This document shows, one piece after another, positions 11,754 to 23,500 of a stretch of 64,000 bases of DNA. Numbering within the stretch: the stretch's first letter is position 1; the number at the start of each line of letters is the position of its first letter. Source of the DNA: Notospermus geniculatus (Eukaryota > Nemertea > Pilidiophora > Heteronemertea > Lineidae); the NCBI GenBank assembly GCA_002633025.1, contig NMRB01000019.1:395612-459611 (forward strand), read 5' to 3'. Below the pieces are notes generated by a model that made no database searches, was not told where the DNA came from, and was given only the letters and a program-made list of their open reading frames with translations. A program made the translations under genes and the position numbers.

Positions 11754-12103
11754 AGGCCCGTCTACACGATCATACATCTGTTCAAAACATCATCATACAT
11801 TTGTATGATGATGTTCATGAACAGATGTATGATCGTGTAGACCGTTTTCCCAATAAACGTGAACAGCATACAACATGTATGATGATGTTCAAATTTTTAG
11901 CTGCATGTTTCATCTTGCCAACAAATGCACATGTCATCATGCCACAAAATTTGTATGATGATGTTCATGGACAAATGTATGATCATGTGGACGGTTTTCC
12001 CAACAACTTGAACAGCATCCAACATTATCCTTTCCCCATCATAGTTCATCATACAAATGTATGATGGTGTTTTGAACAAATGTATGATCGTGTAGACGGG
12101 CCT
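11754..12103. mobile_element. 350-bp MITE with AGGCCCGTCTACACG terminal inverted repeats
   Basis: The element runs from AGGCCCGTCTACACGATC to the complementary GATCGTGTAGACGGGCCT and is flanked by TAA at 11751-11753 and 12104-12106. A 3-bp TWA target duplication is typical of PIF/Harbinger elements; that assignment rests only on the TSD. The inside is built from repeated and inverted copies of TGTATGATGATGTT and its complement, so the element can fold on itself in several registers. No transposase is encoded, so it would be non-autonomous. Confidence 0.78.
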
Positions 12104-12106
12104 TAA

Positions 12107-12250
12107 AAGTTTGAACATCATCATACGTGTTGGATGCTATTCAAGCTTGTTGGGAAAACGGTCCACACCGATCATACATTTGTCCATGAACATCATCATA
12201 CAAATGTATGATGATGTTTTGAACAAATGTATGATCGTGTAGACGGGCCT
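12107..12250. mobile_element. Inverted partial copy of the same MITE
   Basis: This stretch is close to the reverse complement of the first ~144 bp of the element at 11754, including the GTTGGGAAAACGGTC block, and ends with GTAGACGGGCCT. Together with its neighbour it makes a composite of about 500 bp whose outer arms (11754-11897 and 12110-12250) are inverted repeats. It either arose by nested insertion or by aberrant rearrangement of one element. Confidence 0.72.
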
Positions 12251-12807
12251 AGTGATATTTCATGGAAAGATCTCTTCATAAGCTTCACGTCCTCTTCATG
12301 ACCACATGTTGGCCCTTTTGTACTTTTATCTTTAGTTTAATAATAAAACGGATTACAACAACAACCACATGTATCATCATTCCCAGCAGCCGTGATTTCA
12401 TAAGAGCATATGATACGAAGACTGGTAGAATAAAAAAAGTAAGAGTGACAAATGAAATTAGGTTTGTTCCTCCTGTTCCTTTAAAGTGTTTACCATGCAC
12501 TGAAGATTGTCTCTTCCTATGTTGACTCTCAAGATGTCATGTGTTCATTGTTTGGTTTTCTCTATGAAATACTCCGAGGAACGGAAGATGAATGGTTCAG
12601 CTGCTGAAATGTATCTTTGGGATTGTCATCAGGTTCGGAATGCAAATCTGTTGACTGTTGTGGTAGAAGATCTCTTGGCCTATGTCACAGGTGTGATGTT
12701 GGGAACAGGAAAATAACAACATTTCCACGTGTTCCTCTACCTCTTCAGAGAACATCGTAGAAATTACCAAATCTCTACTCGAACCAGAAGTGGTGTAAAA
12801 TTCCCAT
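12251..12807. other. Spacer; weak open frame only
   Basis: The stretch holds an 87-codon plus-strand frame at 12262-12525 starting with ATG and a 102-codon minus-strand frame at 12597-12905 that overlaps the possible exon beside it. Neither resembles a known family. No repeat was recognised. Confidence 0.4.
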
Positions 12808-13028
12808 TTACAATTCATAATTGTCCCCCTTGGTGTTATGTCCCACCCATTCTCCAGGACATGTTGTCTCATGATGGTGCTTAAACTCCTCAAGGCTGAA
12901 CACATGAGAGTTGTTCAAATCGCTACCCAGCAGACACACATATTTGGGAGATTCCAGACGCAACCTGAGCTGCCAGAGCATTGTCTGACTCTGAGTGTCC
13001 TGCCAGATTTCCTCTAGGTTTTCTTCTG
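12808..13028 (-). CDS. Possible terminal exon or exon relic, unknown protein
   Basis: Reading from about 13028 down to the TAA at 12808-12810, the minus strand gives a stretch of about 73 residues with protein-like composition (for example EIWQDTQSQTMLWQLRLRL, then SLEEFKHHHETTCPG). TGCAG at 13027-13031 (read on the minus strand) could be a splice acceptor, placing the exon start near 13026. Upstream, the frame continues straight into the mariner-like foldback at 13037, so those further residues are element sequence. I do not recognise the family. It could be the last exon of a gene, a pseudogene piece interrupted by the insertion, or chance. No partner exon was identified. Confidence 0.3.
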
Positions 13029-13036
13029 CATCAGAT

Positions 13037-13452
13037 ATCGGGTGTCCCAAAAAAAGTGAACCGCTTTTTTTGACAAGTATTTTCTCAGCGACAGATGAAC
13101 CGAATTCATTGGAACTTTTCACAGAGTAACCTTAGGGTATCATCAACAAGTCTGCAAAATATCTAGGAGATCGGTCGCAAATTATGCGAGCATTGTCAAA
13201 TTCAAAACAGCATGTCAACACCTGCGTGAACATGATGAAGGTCACATTGCATTAGCTCTGATATTGGATTTTTTGACATGCTGTTTTGAATTTGACAGTA
13301 CTCGCACAATGTGTGACCGATCTCTTAGATATTTTGCAGACTTGTTGACGGTACCCTGAGGTTACTCTGTGAAAAATTCCAATGAATTCGGTTTATCTAT
13401 CGCTGAGAAAATACTTGTCAAAAAGCGGTTCACTTTTTTTGGGACACCCGAT
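13037..13452. mobile_element. Mariner-like foldback element (long inverted repeats, TA flanks)
   Basis: The left end reads ATCGGGTGTCCCAAAAAAA and the right end is its complement TTTGGGACACCCGAT, with TA on both sides. The arms are long, about 13037-13212 and 13270-13452, and remain well matched (for example GACATGCTGTTTTGAATTTG against its complement). About 55 bases separate them. GGGTGTCCCAAAA ends with TA duplication are typical of Tc1/mariner-type elements. No transposase is present, so it is a non-autonomous derivative. Confidence 0.82.
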
Positions 13453-13636
13453 ATATTACCATCTGTACAGTCAAATCAATTTCATACCTTTCGCTTCAAA
13501 TAAGTTGCTATAGGCCTATTTGGAGCAATAACTCATTGAAGTTGACTCGATTCATTGTAATTTTGATGTTTGTCCTGTTGGTAAATTCCTCTGGACAAAT
13601 CACTGAGGCCAAGCACGAATCTGTGGAAAACAATGC

Positions 13637-14085
13637 AAGAACCTGTGATATAACCAATACAACAACCACAATACAAAAACGTGATATAATCAAAAGAATA
13701 TCATGTGGAACTCAATATACAAAAACACGTGATATAACCAGTACGAAAACCTGTTGAAACCAACACAAGGGCATATGATATTATATAACCAATACAAGAA
13801 CCTGTGGAAACCAATACAAAAGCATGTGATATAACCCTAACAAGAACCTGTGGAAACCAATACAAAAGCATGTGATGTAACCATACAAGAACCTGTGGAA
13901 ACCAATATAAAACATGGGATATAACCAATACAAGAACCTGTGGAACCCACTGCAAAATACACGTGATATAACCAATGCAAAAACCTGTAGAAACCAATAC
14001 AAAAACATGTGATGTGATATGACCAATACAAGAACCTGTGGAACCCAATGCAAAATACACGTGATATAACCTATGCTAAAAGACA
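13637..14085 (+). repeat. 45-51 bp minisatellite
   Basis: The unit approximates AAGAACCTGTGGAAACCAAT then ACAAAAGCATGTGATATAACC. The word CCTGT occurs at 13750, 13801, 13847, 13892, 13937, 13984 and 14035, giving periods of 45-51 bp. Units vary by substitutions and small indels. Three minus-strand frames stay open across it (up to 119 codons) only because the unit lacks stops in those frames; this is not evidence of a protein. Confidence 0.9.
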
Positions 14086-17000
14086 GGCGGCTGACAATGC
14101 ATCAGAGTTGATCATCAACTCAGTACTAATGAACATCATGAAAGCCACAAACTGAGATCTTAATATCACTATGATCACACCCGGAGGAAATATTTGGCAA
14201 ATGTTGCTCCCGCGAGTCGTGGGGAGTTACTTATTTATGTGGGCAGGTTTTAAGCCACATCTGGGTCTCTGGTTCAGAGCCGTTTGCTTGAGATACTGCT
14301 AGCTTTGCAGAAACCTGTGGAGTCAGTGAAATTTGTAAAAGTGGTGAGATATTGAATTTACTTTGAGATTTATTCATGAGTTCTTGGTAAAGTTTAAAAC
14401 GTACATGTATGTGTTCAACGAATGCCTGGAGAACCATTAAGTGATGAATGAATTGAAGAAGTGTATACATGTATAAAAGTCACTTTTTGAACATTTTGTG
14501 AGAATTGTTGAGCCTACCGTGGCAGAGTTGCTTGATACATTATATCACTATCAGTGGTAAACCACTTGGGATACAATACACCATACATAGCATTATATCA
14601 CTTTCCAATATCAACCCATTGTAATGTCTTTAGTGAGCATATCAGATATCATCAGGTTTTTGATATCAAAGGAAACAGCATGTTCCTATTGGGAACATCC
14701 TGGCACACCAGGGGCATCGCGTGACTACACCTCCTGTTACATCACTCANCTGTCGGCTGTTTCGTGACGAAGTGTGATTGTGGTATACTTCTTTGTATTA
14801 TTCATAGAGATGATCTGTTGATTTGGTTTTCAGATCGGAGTCATCTATAAAACATTGAGCCTGTGATTACGATGATTTTAGGACATTTGATCTGGTCGTG
14901 CATGATCAACTGGTATCATCATATAGTTTGGTGGTGTTGCTGTATGTTTATGGATCATTCTTTACCACTTGTTTCGGCACTCAATCACACGTTTTCCCCA
15001 AATGGCTCAGTCTGATGAGATCAGTCATGGGTGTATCCACTTTATGTGGACCATGCACTGGCAAAGGATGGTTGGATTTTGTTAGCTGCCCACCACCACT
15101 GAGATTTTTCTCGATGTTTATTTGACTGTGACTCGCAAACAGTGTCTGCGTCCATCCCATGGGTATTTAGACATGTGAAAACTACCACTTGACAAGGTCT
15201 GCTGAATGTATCCTTCATTTCCGGATCAAAAAGGATATAAAAAATTCCCAGATGATATCCCATAACGTAAATGTTGTCCTTGGAATCGTTTTAAAGTAGT
15301 TTAAGTTGATGATGCATTGATACTAAAGTCCGGTATGTATATTCAACAAAACAAAGTATGGCCAACAATGCAGTTATTCAACCATTGTTGATATGTTACC
15401 TTGGTGACGCTGAAATTAAGTGACGTTGAAGATTTATCGATATCAGTCAGGAAATAAATTCATTATCTCCATGCATTTTGATTTTAAACTGTCCATTTTC
15501 TTTTCTAGAGGTGTTAGTATTTGACAGCTGAGGCTAGAGATAAACTGCATCGGTCCCAGTTGGCCATTTCGTTGCTGTTGGCGAGAATTCCCTCCGTGAT
15601 CCCTTCGTTTATTTCCATGAATAATGGGAGCGTATAAAAAGTGACCCGCCCCGTTGATGGCGGCCATGACAGAGATGGCTACTATATCATGATTAGGGTT
15701 TATTGCGGATATGATAACCGCTGCTTTGTGACGGCTGCCATGATATTTTGATTGGGCAAATGGACAAACAAGTCTCATATTCGCTCACCGAGATCCATGA
15801 TTACGTATGTGCACCTCCACACATGAATTCACAAACTTAGCCTGATACAGACTATCATGGACCCCTACCAGCTGTGTCATTAACTTTCAATTTACACCAA
15901 ACTCTTGCATTAGTGGATAATTCATCCAGCGTTGGTTCGGTTAGGAGGACAATTAAGTTGTGCATTATGAACCGGCGTACCATTATGGCCATGATTTATG
16001 TTTTATCCCTGTATTGCATTGCGACATGTTGCTGTCTGCTGTGTTCTCTAAAAAGCAATACTAGTGGTCTATTCATGACTTTTGATTTTTAGAGCATGTT
16101 CGTAGGCCCTTTAGGTTGCTATTATACAGATGTATTTGGGACATGGACCAGCTCTTCTCGCTGCACCACTCTAAATATCTCAGTCTGTGGATCGGCAAAA
16201 GCCAAATCCCTAAGTGTAGTTGCGGAAATTGAAACGAATTGTCCCGTTTTCCAAGATGGTGCCGTGAGTAATGAGTAGGAACTGTGTCAAACTGCAACAA
16301 AGCAAATCTGATTTAATTTGGTTTGATGTTGCTTCATGTAATCTGGAAGCTGAGATATCAGAGTGTCATTTTCTGCATCAGCGCCTGAAGCCATGAGACA
16401 AGATGTCAAAGCTGACTCATCCTCAATTGTTTTAATTGAATCGATGTTTTTTCGGCTTCGTGGATCATGTCGTCTTCGTAGTGTTGGTGGACGTTATCTC
16501 AGGAAAATGCTGAGGTTTCAGTTTCTCGTCTGATCTGTCGGTGTTGTGGGTGTGTTGTGTAATGGATCTAGAATGTGTATCTTTTATAGCACCTTCTTTA
16601 CTGCAGCAGACTGTTAAAGATGCTTCACGTATCAACCAAGTCTCTCCTGAAACCGTTGGGGAACTCAAGGGGCAGCTCATTGAGTGCTTCACACGATGCG
16701 GTCAGTCTGGAGACAGGACATGGTATAGAACCATGGCCTCTTGGTCACAAGTTCGAAGGAGCGGGCCCATGGTTGGTAGACACAGTGGAAAAGCAGTTGA
16801 TTCATTTGCCAGGAACGTTAGAAATAATACTTATCGGGGATATCCATCCAATCAGATGACCAGAAGGATAAAAGACTTAGGTAAAAGGCCGCCACGATTG
16901 CAGTCTTTTGCCCACTAAGAATCCATCGGCCTCAAACTCGACCCTGTTGTGCCTTGTCACTTTAAGTTGAAAAACGACAAAGAACATGTGCAATTACTCC

Positions 17001-18379
17001 TCTGATATTCAGATATCCATGGTTCGTTAGCTGAAAAGAAAGATCATAATGACCTCAGCTAATGAGCTCTCACGACTTTGTATTGATGAGGTGATTTCCC
17101 TATTATATGTTCCTCATTCTGGTAACAGCCAAGTTTCACCTGTCAAATCACAATTAATTAATATCCTAATTCTATATTCATGGCGGTTCAGAATTGCCCT
17201 GCACTTTTCTTTCGCTGTCAATATTGCCCGATTGCTATGATGCTTTGTTGATGCTTGTAATCAAATATCGATTATCGCCATTCGGAGGTTGATGGCCAAG
17301 TAATTTTGTTCGGCGCCATTGCCATAATGGTGATATCACTTCGAATGTTAAAGTAATACGGGCGAAGAGCAGCTGATGCTGTGATGAAGGTGAATTCAGA
17401 CTGTCACTGTGACACAGGCACGTGCCAGGTTGAACATCTCACCTATTAGGCGAGGGTGAATGACTGGTCTGCCCATTCCTCATGAAGGTAGCTTTTTTGC
17501 ACCATGCAGATTCTCTGGTTCTTTCTACTCTTTACAAGGAGATCCATGATATCCCTATTTAAGGTCACTTGATTTCACTGTTGACATGAGGATTACCATC
17601 AGCCTCTAGTATTCATGTATTGGTGAAGACGTTCACATCTGATCTCACCTTGTCTCAAGAGACCAAAAAAGTAAAAACGATGCCGATGACAGTGTCGTCA
17701 AGTATCCCTTCTGGTTCCCCTGTGTGACAAATACAAAAAAGTTATGTGCCTTGAGCAGTACTTGCCACTGCGCTGTAAGTGATTTTCCATTAGTGTTGAA
17801 GCTGTTTCACAATTGTAAAGTACCAGAAGAGGCTGACTAAGTACTCGCTGTTAGCATGTGGTCTACCTGAAAGTGTATAGTTTTGTAACCTTGCATTTAC
17901 TTCGAGGTAGCACTCTAGGTAATGCAGTATTACTATGTTTGGAGTGTCGTGCAAAGTTCTCTTCAATATCACAGGGTGTGCATGCGGTGAAATTGTGAAT
18001 GATTATGGAGCCAACTCAATTTCACACTTCGCAGACTAAATATCCTGTGAATTTCACTTGAATTTTTAAGGGTATTTTTTCAGTATGCCAATGCGGAAGT
18101 TGGTACATGGTGCAGTATGGCGTAAAAGCGCATTAACGTAAGCTGTGAGCATGGAGTTAAAGCTGACGTGAACGAACAAAAAGCCCTCATGCGGCGAGCA
18201 AGAGAATTGCAAACGCCCTCCAAATACCTCAAACGAAGGCTCAGAACATGATAGGCCCCACGAGGTCAGGAGGGCGCCACCTTATTTGTCATCGAGCTTT
18301 CGAGGTGTCAACATCCTATGGTGAGCTCCTGCTGAACACTTTTTTCAAAGAAAAAAGTTTGACCCAGCTGGGAATCGAA
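14086..18379. other. 4.3 kb without a recognisable gene
   Basis: Nothing here could be assigned to a known family. The longest frames are 111 codons minus (15443-15778) and 125 codons plus (16541-16918), both without recognisable motifs. Around 15655-15690 the DNA is richer in GC and carries GATGGCGGCC and GAGATGGC, which resemble YY1-type promoter motifs, but no transcript can be anchored to them. A single N lies at 14749 without duplicated flanks, so it may be only an ambiguous base. Confidence 0.4.
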
Positions 18380-18473
18380 NNNNNNNNNNNNNNNNNNNNN
18401 NNNNNNNNNNNNNNNNNNNNNNNNNNNNNNNNNNNNNNNNNNNNNNNNNNNNNNNNNNNNNNNNNNNNNNNNN
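18380..18473. other. Assembly gap (94 N)
   Basis: A run of 94 undetermined bases. Frames that appear to cross it are artefacts. Confidence 0.99.
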
Positions 18474-20383
18474 GGGAATGGGAGACCTGTGGAAGCCCAA
18501 TTGTCTGATCGGGCAATGTTTCTGATATAGTTAAAGACCAATGTGTCACAAATGCTGCTTTCCATTTGTTCAGGGATCCAATCAGGAAAGGTTTCTAATA
18601 TTTCCCGCAATGGTTTTGATTAGTTTCTCCCTGGCACTGCCCGTAAGCGATGCAAATGACCTCCATAATGGCAGGGCTGTTCTGCAACATTCATGTGAAT
18701 ACTTGGAAACTGAAGATCAACAAGCGTGAGTGAACTGAATTAGCACCTGTCATCTACATAGTGGTTGAGGGTTCAATTACATCTGGGTAGACCTGTCAAA
18801 GAATGATGGGGACAGCAAATGGAACTTAAGCCAGGATTAGGGCACAGGAACTGCCTTGTACTTCAAAAGCTGAAATTCAGGACTCTGAATGGTAAGTGTG
18901 GAATGAACTCCCAACAGAGAGACAGAAAACAAATATAAGCTGTTTGTGTTAATCCCTCAATGCAGCATTGTCAACCCGCAGCGGCAAGGTGATCCTTGGC
19001 TCAATGAGTTGGGTACAAGAGCATACTTTGTCAAAGGGTCAAACTAGAACTTACACCAGCAGGAAATGTCACTGGTGAAAACATCTCTACTCTTTCTCAT
19101 CACTGGGGAGAACTTGGAGGACCTGACATTTTATCCCGCCATCCGTATGTTTGATCACTGACACCAGCAATATGAACAGAATGGAACGTGTAAATTTTTA
19201 ATGGAATAATACATCAACTTTGTTTCCCCACTTGTACAAATAGTTGTGTGATACCAGAAATGTGATATATTTCTGGTAATACCAATATGAAAGCTCATTT
19301 GTTTAAAAACGTTTAGATGGCTAATCTGAGGTGGACTTATTCCTATCCAAGACTTTTTCTATCTTGGTCGTAACTGCAAGCTTCAGAAGTTTTCTGGCAT
19401 GATTACAAAAATGGTGATGAAATACTCTCGTCACTGCTCCTGAAAAACCAGGATGATTTCGTGATTTCGTCATCCACTCTGGAGTTGTTGGATGTCCTGA
19501 GAAAGGCTCACTCATCCATACTGGCACTGTCGTAATTCCTGGAGGAAAACTGGGTCATCCACACTGGAGCTCTTGGTAATTCCTGGAGAAAAACTGGGTC
19601 ATCCACACTGGTGCTGTAGGTAACTCCTGGAGAAAAGCTGGGCATTGAAGAACAGGCAACGGAAAGCGACTTCATCAGGAAGCCAAGAGATAGTCATGTA
19701 CATCATCGACTATCACAGTTTAGGCTTGAACAAGCAACCTGTAAGATCTCATAACCCTATTGGGATCCTTATCAAGGCCAGCCCGATATTCCCAGGTATA
19801 ATGATGCCTAATGAGACCAATTATGCTCCCAAATGTGCAAGGTGTGAGATGAGAGAGGCAGGCAGATAGGCTGGAGTTGCTAGGCTGAATGCAAGCTGCT
19901 CCAATAGAAGTTCAGAGTGAGCTCTCAGTGGTAGGAAGACTGACTTCGATCAGTTGCAGTGTGCAAAATAATTCTCCAAGTTCACACCCTATGTCATGGT
20001 TTCAATGAAGTCATTCTAATATTATACTGAAATCTTTAAGGCTGATCACCTGCTGATGTGACTATACATATCGGCTTGCAATGTACTTCTGACACTAAGT
20101 AGTTGTCATGAATATTTGATGCCTAAAAGCTTTGGTTTAGTTATTTTCAAGACTGAGTGGGCTTTGCATGAAAGATTTAAGTAACCACGGCTGTTAGTTG
20201 GTATGTTGCCATCTCAGTGGTTGGCTGTCCATTCACAGGTGTCACGAACTTTTTGGATTGGTCTTGACCCAACATCAAGATCATATTTTAGGAGGTGAAT
20301 CACTAAACAAGGGTCCATGGAAAGGTGTGATTGTCCTGGACTTGGGAGCTCACAGCAAATCAAAGACAGAAGTATCCTGGAGT
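18474..20383. other. No gene recognised; contains a short tandem repeat
   Basis: Apart from the 44-bp tandem array at 19470-19643 nothing recognisable was found. Open frames are all under 90 codons and none resembles a known family. Confidence 0.4.
19470..19643 (+). repeat. ~44-bp tandem repeat, four units
   Basis: Units start with CATCCACACTGG or CATCCATACTGG and end with CCTGGAGAAAAACTGGGT; the first unit is the most diverged and the middle two are the closest. It is a small minisatellite. Confidence 0.8.
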
Positions 20384-20491
20384 GGGCCCATAAACACACT
20401 TACATGTAAGTCAAAGTGTGATATTTATCTTCTGCGTCGATCAAAGGGTAAGTGTCACACTTAGACTTAGTCGTTTTATGAATATGGGCCC
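20384..20491. mobile_element. Palindromic ~108-bp MITE
   Basis: The stretch begins GGGCCCATAAAC and ends GTTTTATGAATATGGGCCC, with inner arms AAGTCAAAGTGTGATATTTA and its imperfect complement TAAGTGTCACACTTAGACTT. It belongs to the same family as 51117-51227 and the three copies at 59504-59914. Its flanks share a 20-bp direct repeat, GGTGATTGTCCTGGACTT-like, at about 20324-20344 and 20515-20533. Confidence 0.8.
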
Positions 20492-20534
20492 AGGAACAAA
20501 AGTTTTATTGAAAAGGTGATTGTCCTGGACTTTN

Positions 20535-23500
20535 GATTTGATTATGGTTTCCCTGGCTGGTCAGTGGTATGTCTGGAAACAGGTTCTCATGCCCACATTC
20601 AGCAGGTGAGACATCTGTGGTGAAATCTTACAACATATTTCTATATGAAACGATGTTATGTGAAATAGATGAAGTCATATGGCTCCCAGACTTCTTTGAG
20701 ATAGATTGTGAATAATTCTATTCCATCTTATCTCAAATATTTTGACTGGCCTCGTGGCTTGGTGACATTCTACCAATTAGACGCTGACATTCAGAAGAAT
20801 GGCCCGGAGTGCAAGAAGGGAATGAAAAGGGGTCTGTTGGGTGGGGGAAAGGAGAAGTTTACTAAGGGTGGGAGGTCCACCTTCTTGAAGAGAAGGAGCT
20901 CCATCCTTTGCTAATAATTTGGCTCCTAGATGTCATGACTGTGATTGTGAAGTCAGAGTAATCTCATCACAAACTCAGCCGTTGGATCTTTGAGCTTGAT
21001 GTTAAATAGCTATGATCTGATTGTTCGTCTATCTAATATAGAAGTGATCTGGTGATATGAGAAGATTGTCTTCGTTAGTAAGGTGACAGGAGTGATGTTT
21101 TGTTTCTCTCCTGTCTCTCTCAGATATTTGATCTTGATGTCACCAATCAACTTGTCTCTGATACATCAGGGTGTCAGTCTCTTATAACATTACTCGTTTA
21201 ATCTCATCACATGTTGGTCTGTCAGAGCTTTGAGAGGATCTTTTGATTAGCACCTCCACCTGCTGGGGTTTCTCTACCTAGCGAGGTGTGTCAAGTAAGT
21301 TACAGTGTGACTCTTTTGTAACGCATGTGAGGAAGGACTTCAATTTCTCGTCTGATACGACATCATGTTCCGAATGCAGCTCATTCACAATATAATCAGG
21401 GCCAACCAGATTTCCGATTTGCTGTTCGCAAGCTGCATGGGAAAAAGAGATTCTACAGAGCAAAACGAACCATGAGGTGCTCCGGACAGAGCAGATGAAA
21501 CATTACGACTGAACGAAGGCAACTTGAGAAAAGTTGGAGTGAAGGAAAGAGGTGTACAGTCCAATTTCAGTATGGCAGACGAAGAAGCTGGGGCTGCTGA
21601 CTTGCAGTATGGGATCTCCAGTACCAGACCTAAGAGACACTCTGCAGTGTTCTTTAGTGGGAGGGTTTATTTTTCATTGCCTTTTTAATATGCTCTTTTG
21701 ACCATATGTTTCACTTTATCGTTTCAGGTAAGCCTTTATCTGTGTAAAGAAGGGTAACACGGTATGACATCGTAGTGGCGTCCAGAAGCCTTTTATTTGA
21801 GAGTACAGCATCAGTCTTTGCTGTATGTGTTGCTGTCTTCCCATTTCGCCCTTTCCCAGTTGCCCATCTAGTGGTCAGGATTGAGGTAGGGTAAGGGCTA
21901 GTAATAGAGTTTGTATCAGGGTGCAATTTGGGAATGGGCAAAATGGGAGAACTTTGCAAAAATTGCTGCCAGTCACGCACCTTTAGGTTTGTGTGTTCAA
22001 TTCAAGGCTGCAAGGCTGCATCCACGTGATCAGAGGTATCAGTTTATAACAAAATGTCTCTTAATCGTCTGTCGTTAATTACTTGCGCCTCAATTGCTTT
22101 TATTTGTCTGTGAGCCGCATGACCAACCTGAACGGTTTCTTCTTCAAATCCAATACATCAATATCTGTATATGTTCTTGTTCTTGTTATACTGGTGTTCA
22201 TAGACGTGTGATACCGAGGCGTCCTTTCTCGTGACTATAGGCAGTCATCGGGAATAATGAACAGCCCACAAGACAGGACATAAAAAAGAAACACGTTGCT
22301 TGTTGGTAACTAATGACATTGCCATGAACATGCACTCCAGTGCCTCTATTAGGAAGGTCTTTATGGACCTAAGGAGACTGGGCTGTTATCATGCCAGAGA
22401 GAAAAAACCAACAACGGTATTCAAGGGCATGATGAAGTAGTCTGCATTGTCGGTCTGACTAAGCAAGAGACATTGGGTGGCGTGGAAGGAATTTCTTAGA
22501 GAGGAAGTCAAAGTGCATTGGTAAAGACATCTTAGAGTAGACATGTCCCACCTGAAGAACCAAAGGTTGTTTTGAGTGGCGTAGTCTAGCGTTCCTGTCT
22601 GATAGGAACGGCAACTTTAATAGCCAATGAGGAGTTTCTTTATTTGCCACTATTGTAGCAAAGTTAAGAAAGAACATTGCAAGTCGGTGGATGGGTATTA
22701 GTGATACAACACATTTGCAACTATCACCTCTGAGTTGTACTTGTAGGTTGTCCATTGCTCTCTGGTACCCTCTTTGCCTGGCAATCTGAGTATATGTTTG
22801 TTTACTTGCTGGTCGTACCCACTCTTAATGTGATGGAGTGGCTAGGACCTCATGTGATAGAGTAGTTAGGATTGTTTGACTGGGTAGGAGGATTTGAGGA
22901 TTCCAGTGTCCTCCTGCCTCACAATAAGAATCACAATGTTTTGTGCTTTTTAGTGCCATACCGTAAATATTTCTGGTCATATTCAACGACACTCTGTAAC
23001 AGCAACCAATGTTGATATACAGGTAGTTGATGGCTTGTAATCAACCTCCAATGCTGGCTTCCGTTTTGTTCTCATCTACTGCTTACAAATAATGATACAT
23101 TTCTGTTTAATAGATTAGCTTATTTCCCATCCAATTTAAGTTATATTCAACTGTAGTATATAGCTCAGAGTTTCCATCGACCTTGCGTATTCTTCTTAAT
23201 GTCAGCTGCCAGCAGGCATGCAATTAGCTCACACCCAAGGGAATTAAAACAACCTCATCGAGAGCCAGAGTTTCTTCCCCATCATTGAAATCACCCTTTC
23301 ATATGGCTGCTTGCTGATGCTGAAACAATTTTGACACTATTATCAGCTGTCATGAGGTTTTGATAATGATTACCTGAAAGCTTTGGAAAGCAAATCTCGG
23401 TAAGTAATTTGAACTGCAATCTCTTCAATTTTATTTGAAGAAGTTGAATGCTCCTTATGTATCCAAGATGTCAAATGTCAAAGAAGCTCAGGTTGGATGT

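Larger units (their letters stand above)
6396..11931 (+). repeat. Long duplicated segment, copy B (5536 bp)
   Basis: This is the second copy of 1112-6394, same orientation, starting TCCATTGCTGG right after the N. It is longer mainly because of a ~393-bp insertion at about 9022-9414; smaller indels include a shorter stretch near 7301 (the ATTTAATGAACTGATGCAC segment of copy A is missing). Downstream it runs without a break into the rest of the foldback element at 11932, while copy A's left flank runs without a break into unique DNA. This is the pattern expected of two overlapping allelic contigs. No gene is recognised inside. Confidence 0.93.

Noticed and set aside
13536-13757. Signal-peptide-like small secreted protein
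   Set aside because: The apparent start is TTG, not ATG; the frame is open upstream into the foldback element and downstream into the minisatellite, with no splice support.
14749-14749. Further haplotype joins at single Ns (14749, 20534, 52807, 63371)
   Set aside because: I found no long duplicated flanks at these positions, so they may be ambiguous bases or joins without overlap.
16541-16918. 125-codon plus-strand frame
   Set aside because: It starts with TTG, has no recognisable domain, and overlaps other frames of similar length; no better than chance.
18248-18610. Open frames of 77-100 codons across 18.4 kb
   Set aside because: They cross the 94-N gap and have no recognisable content.
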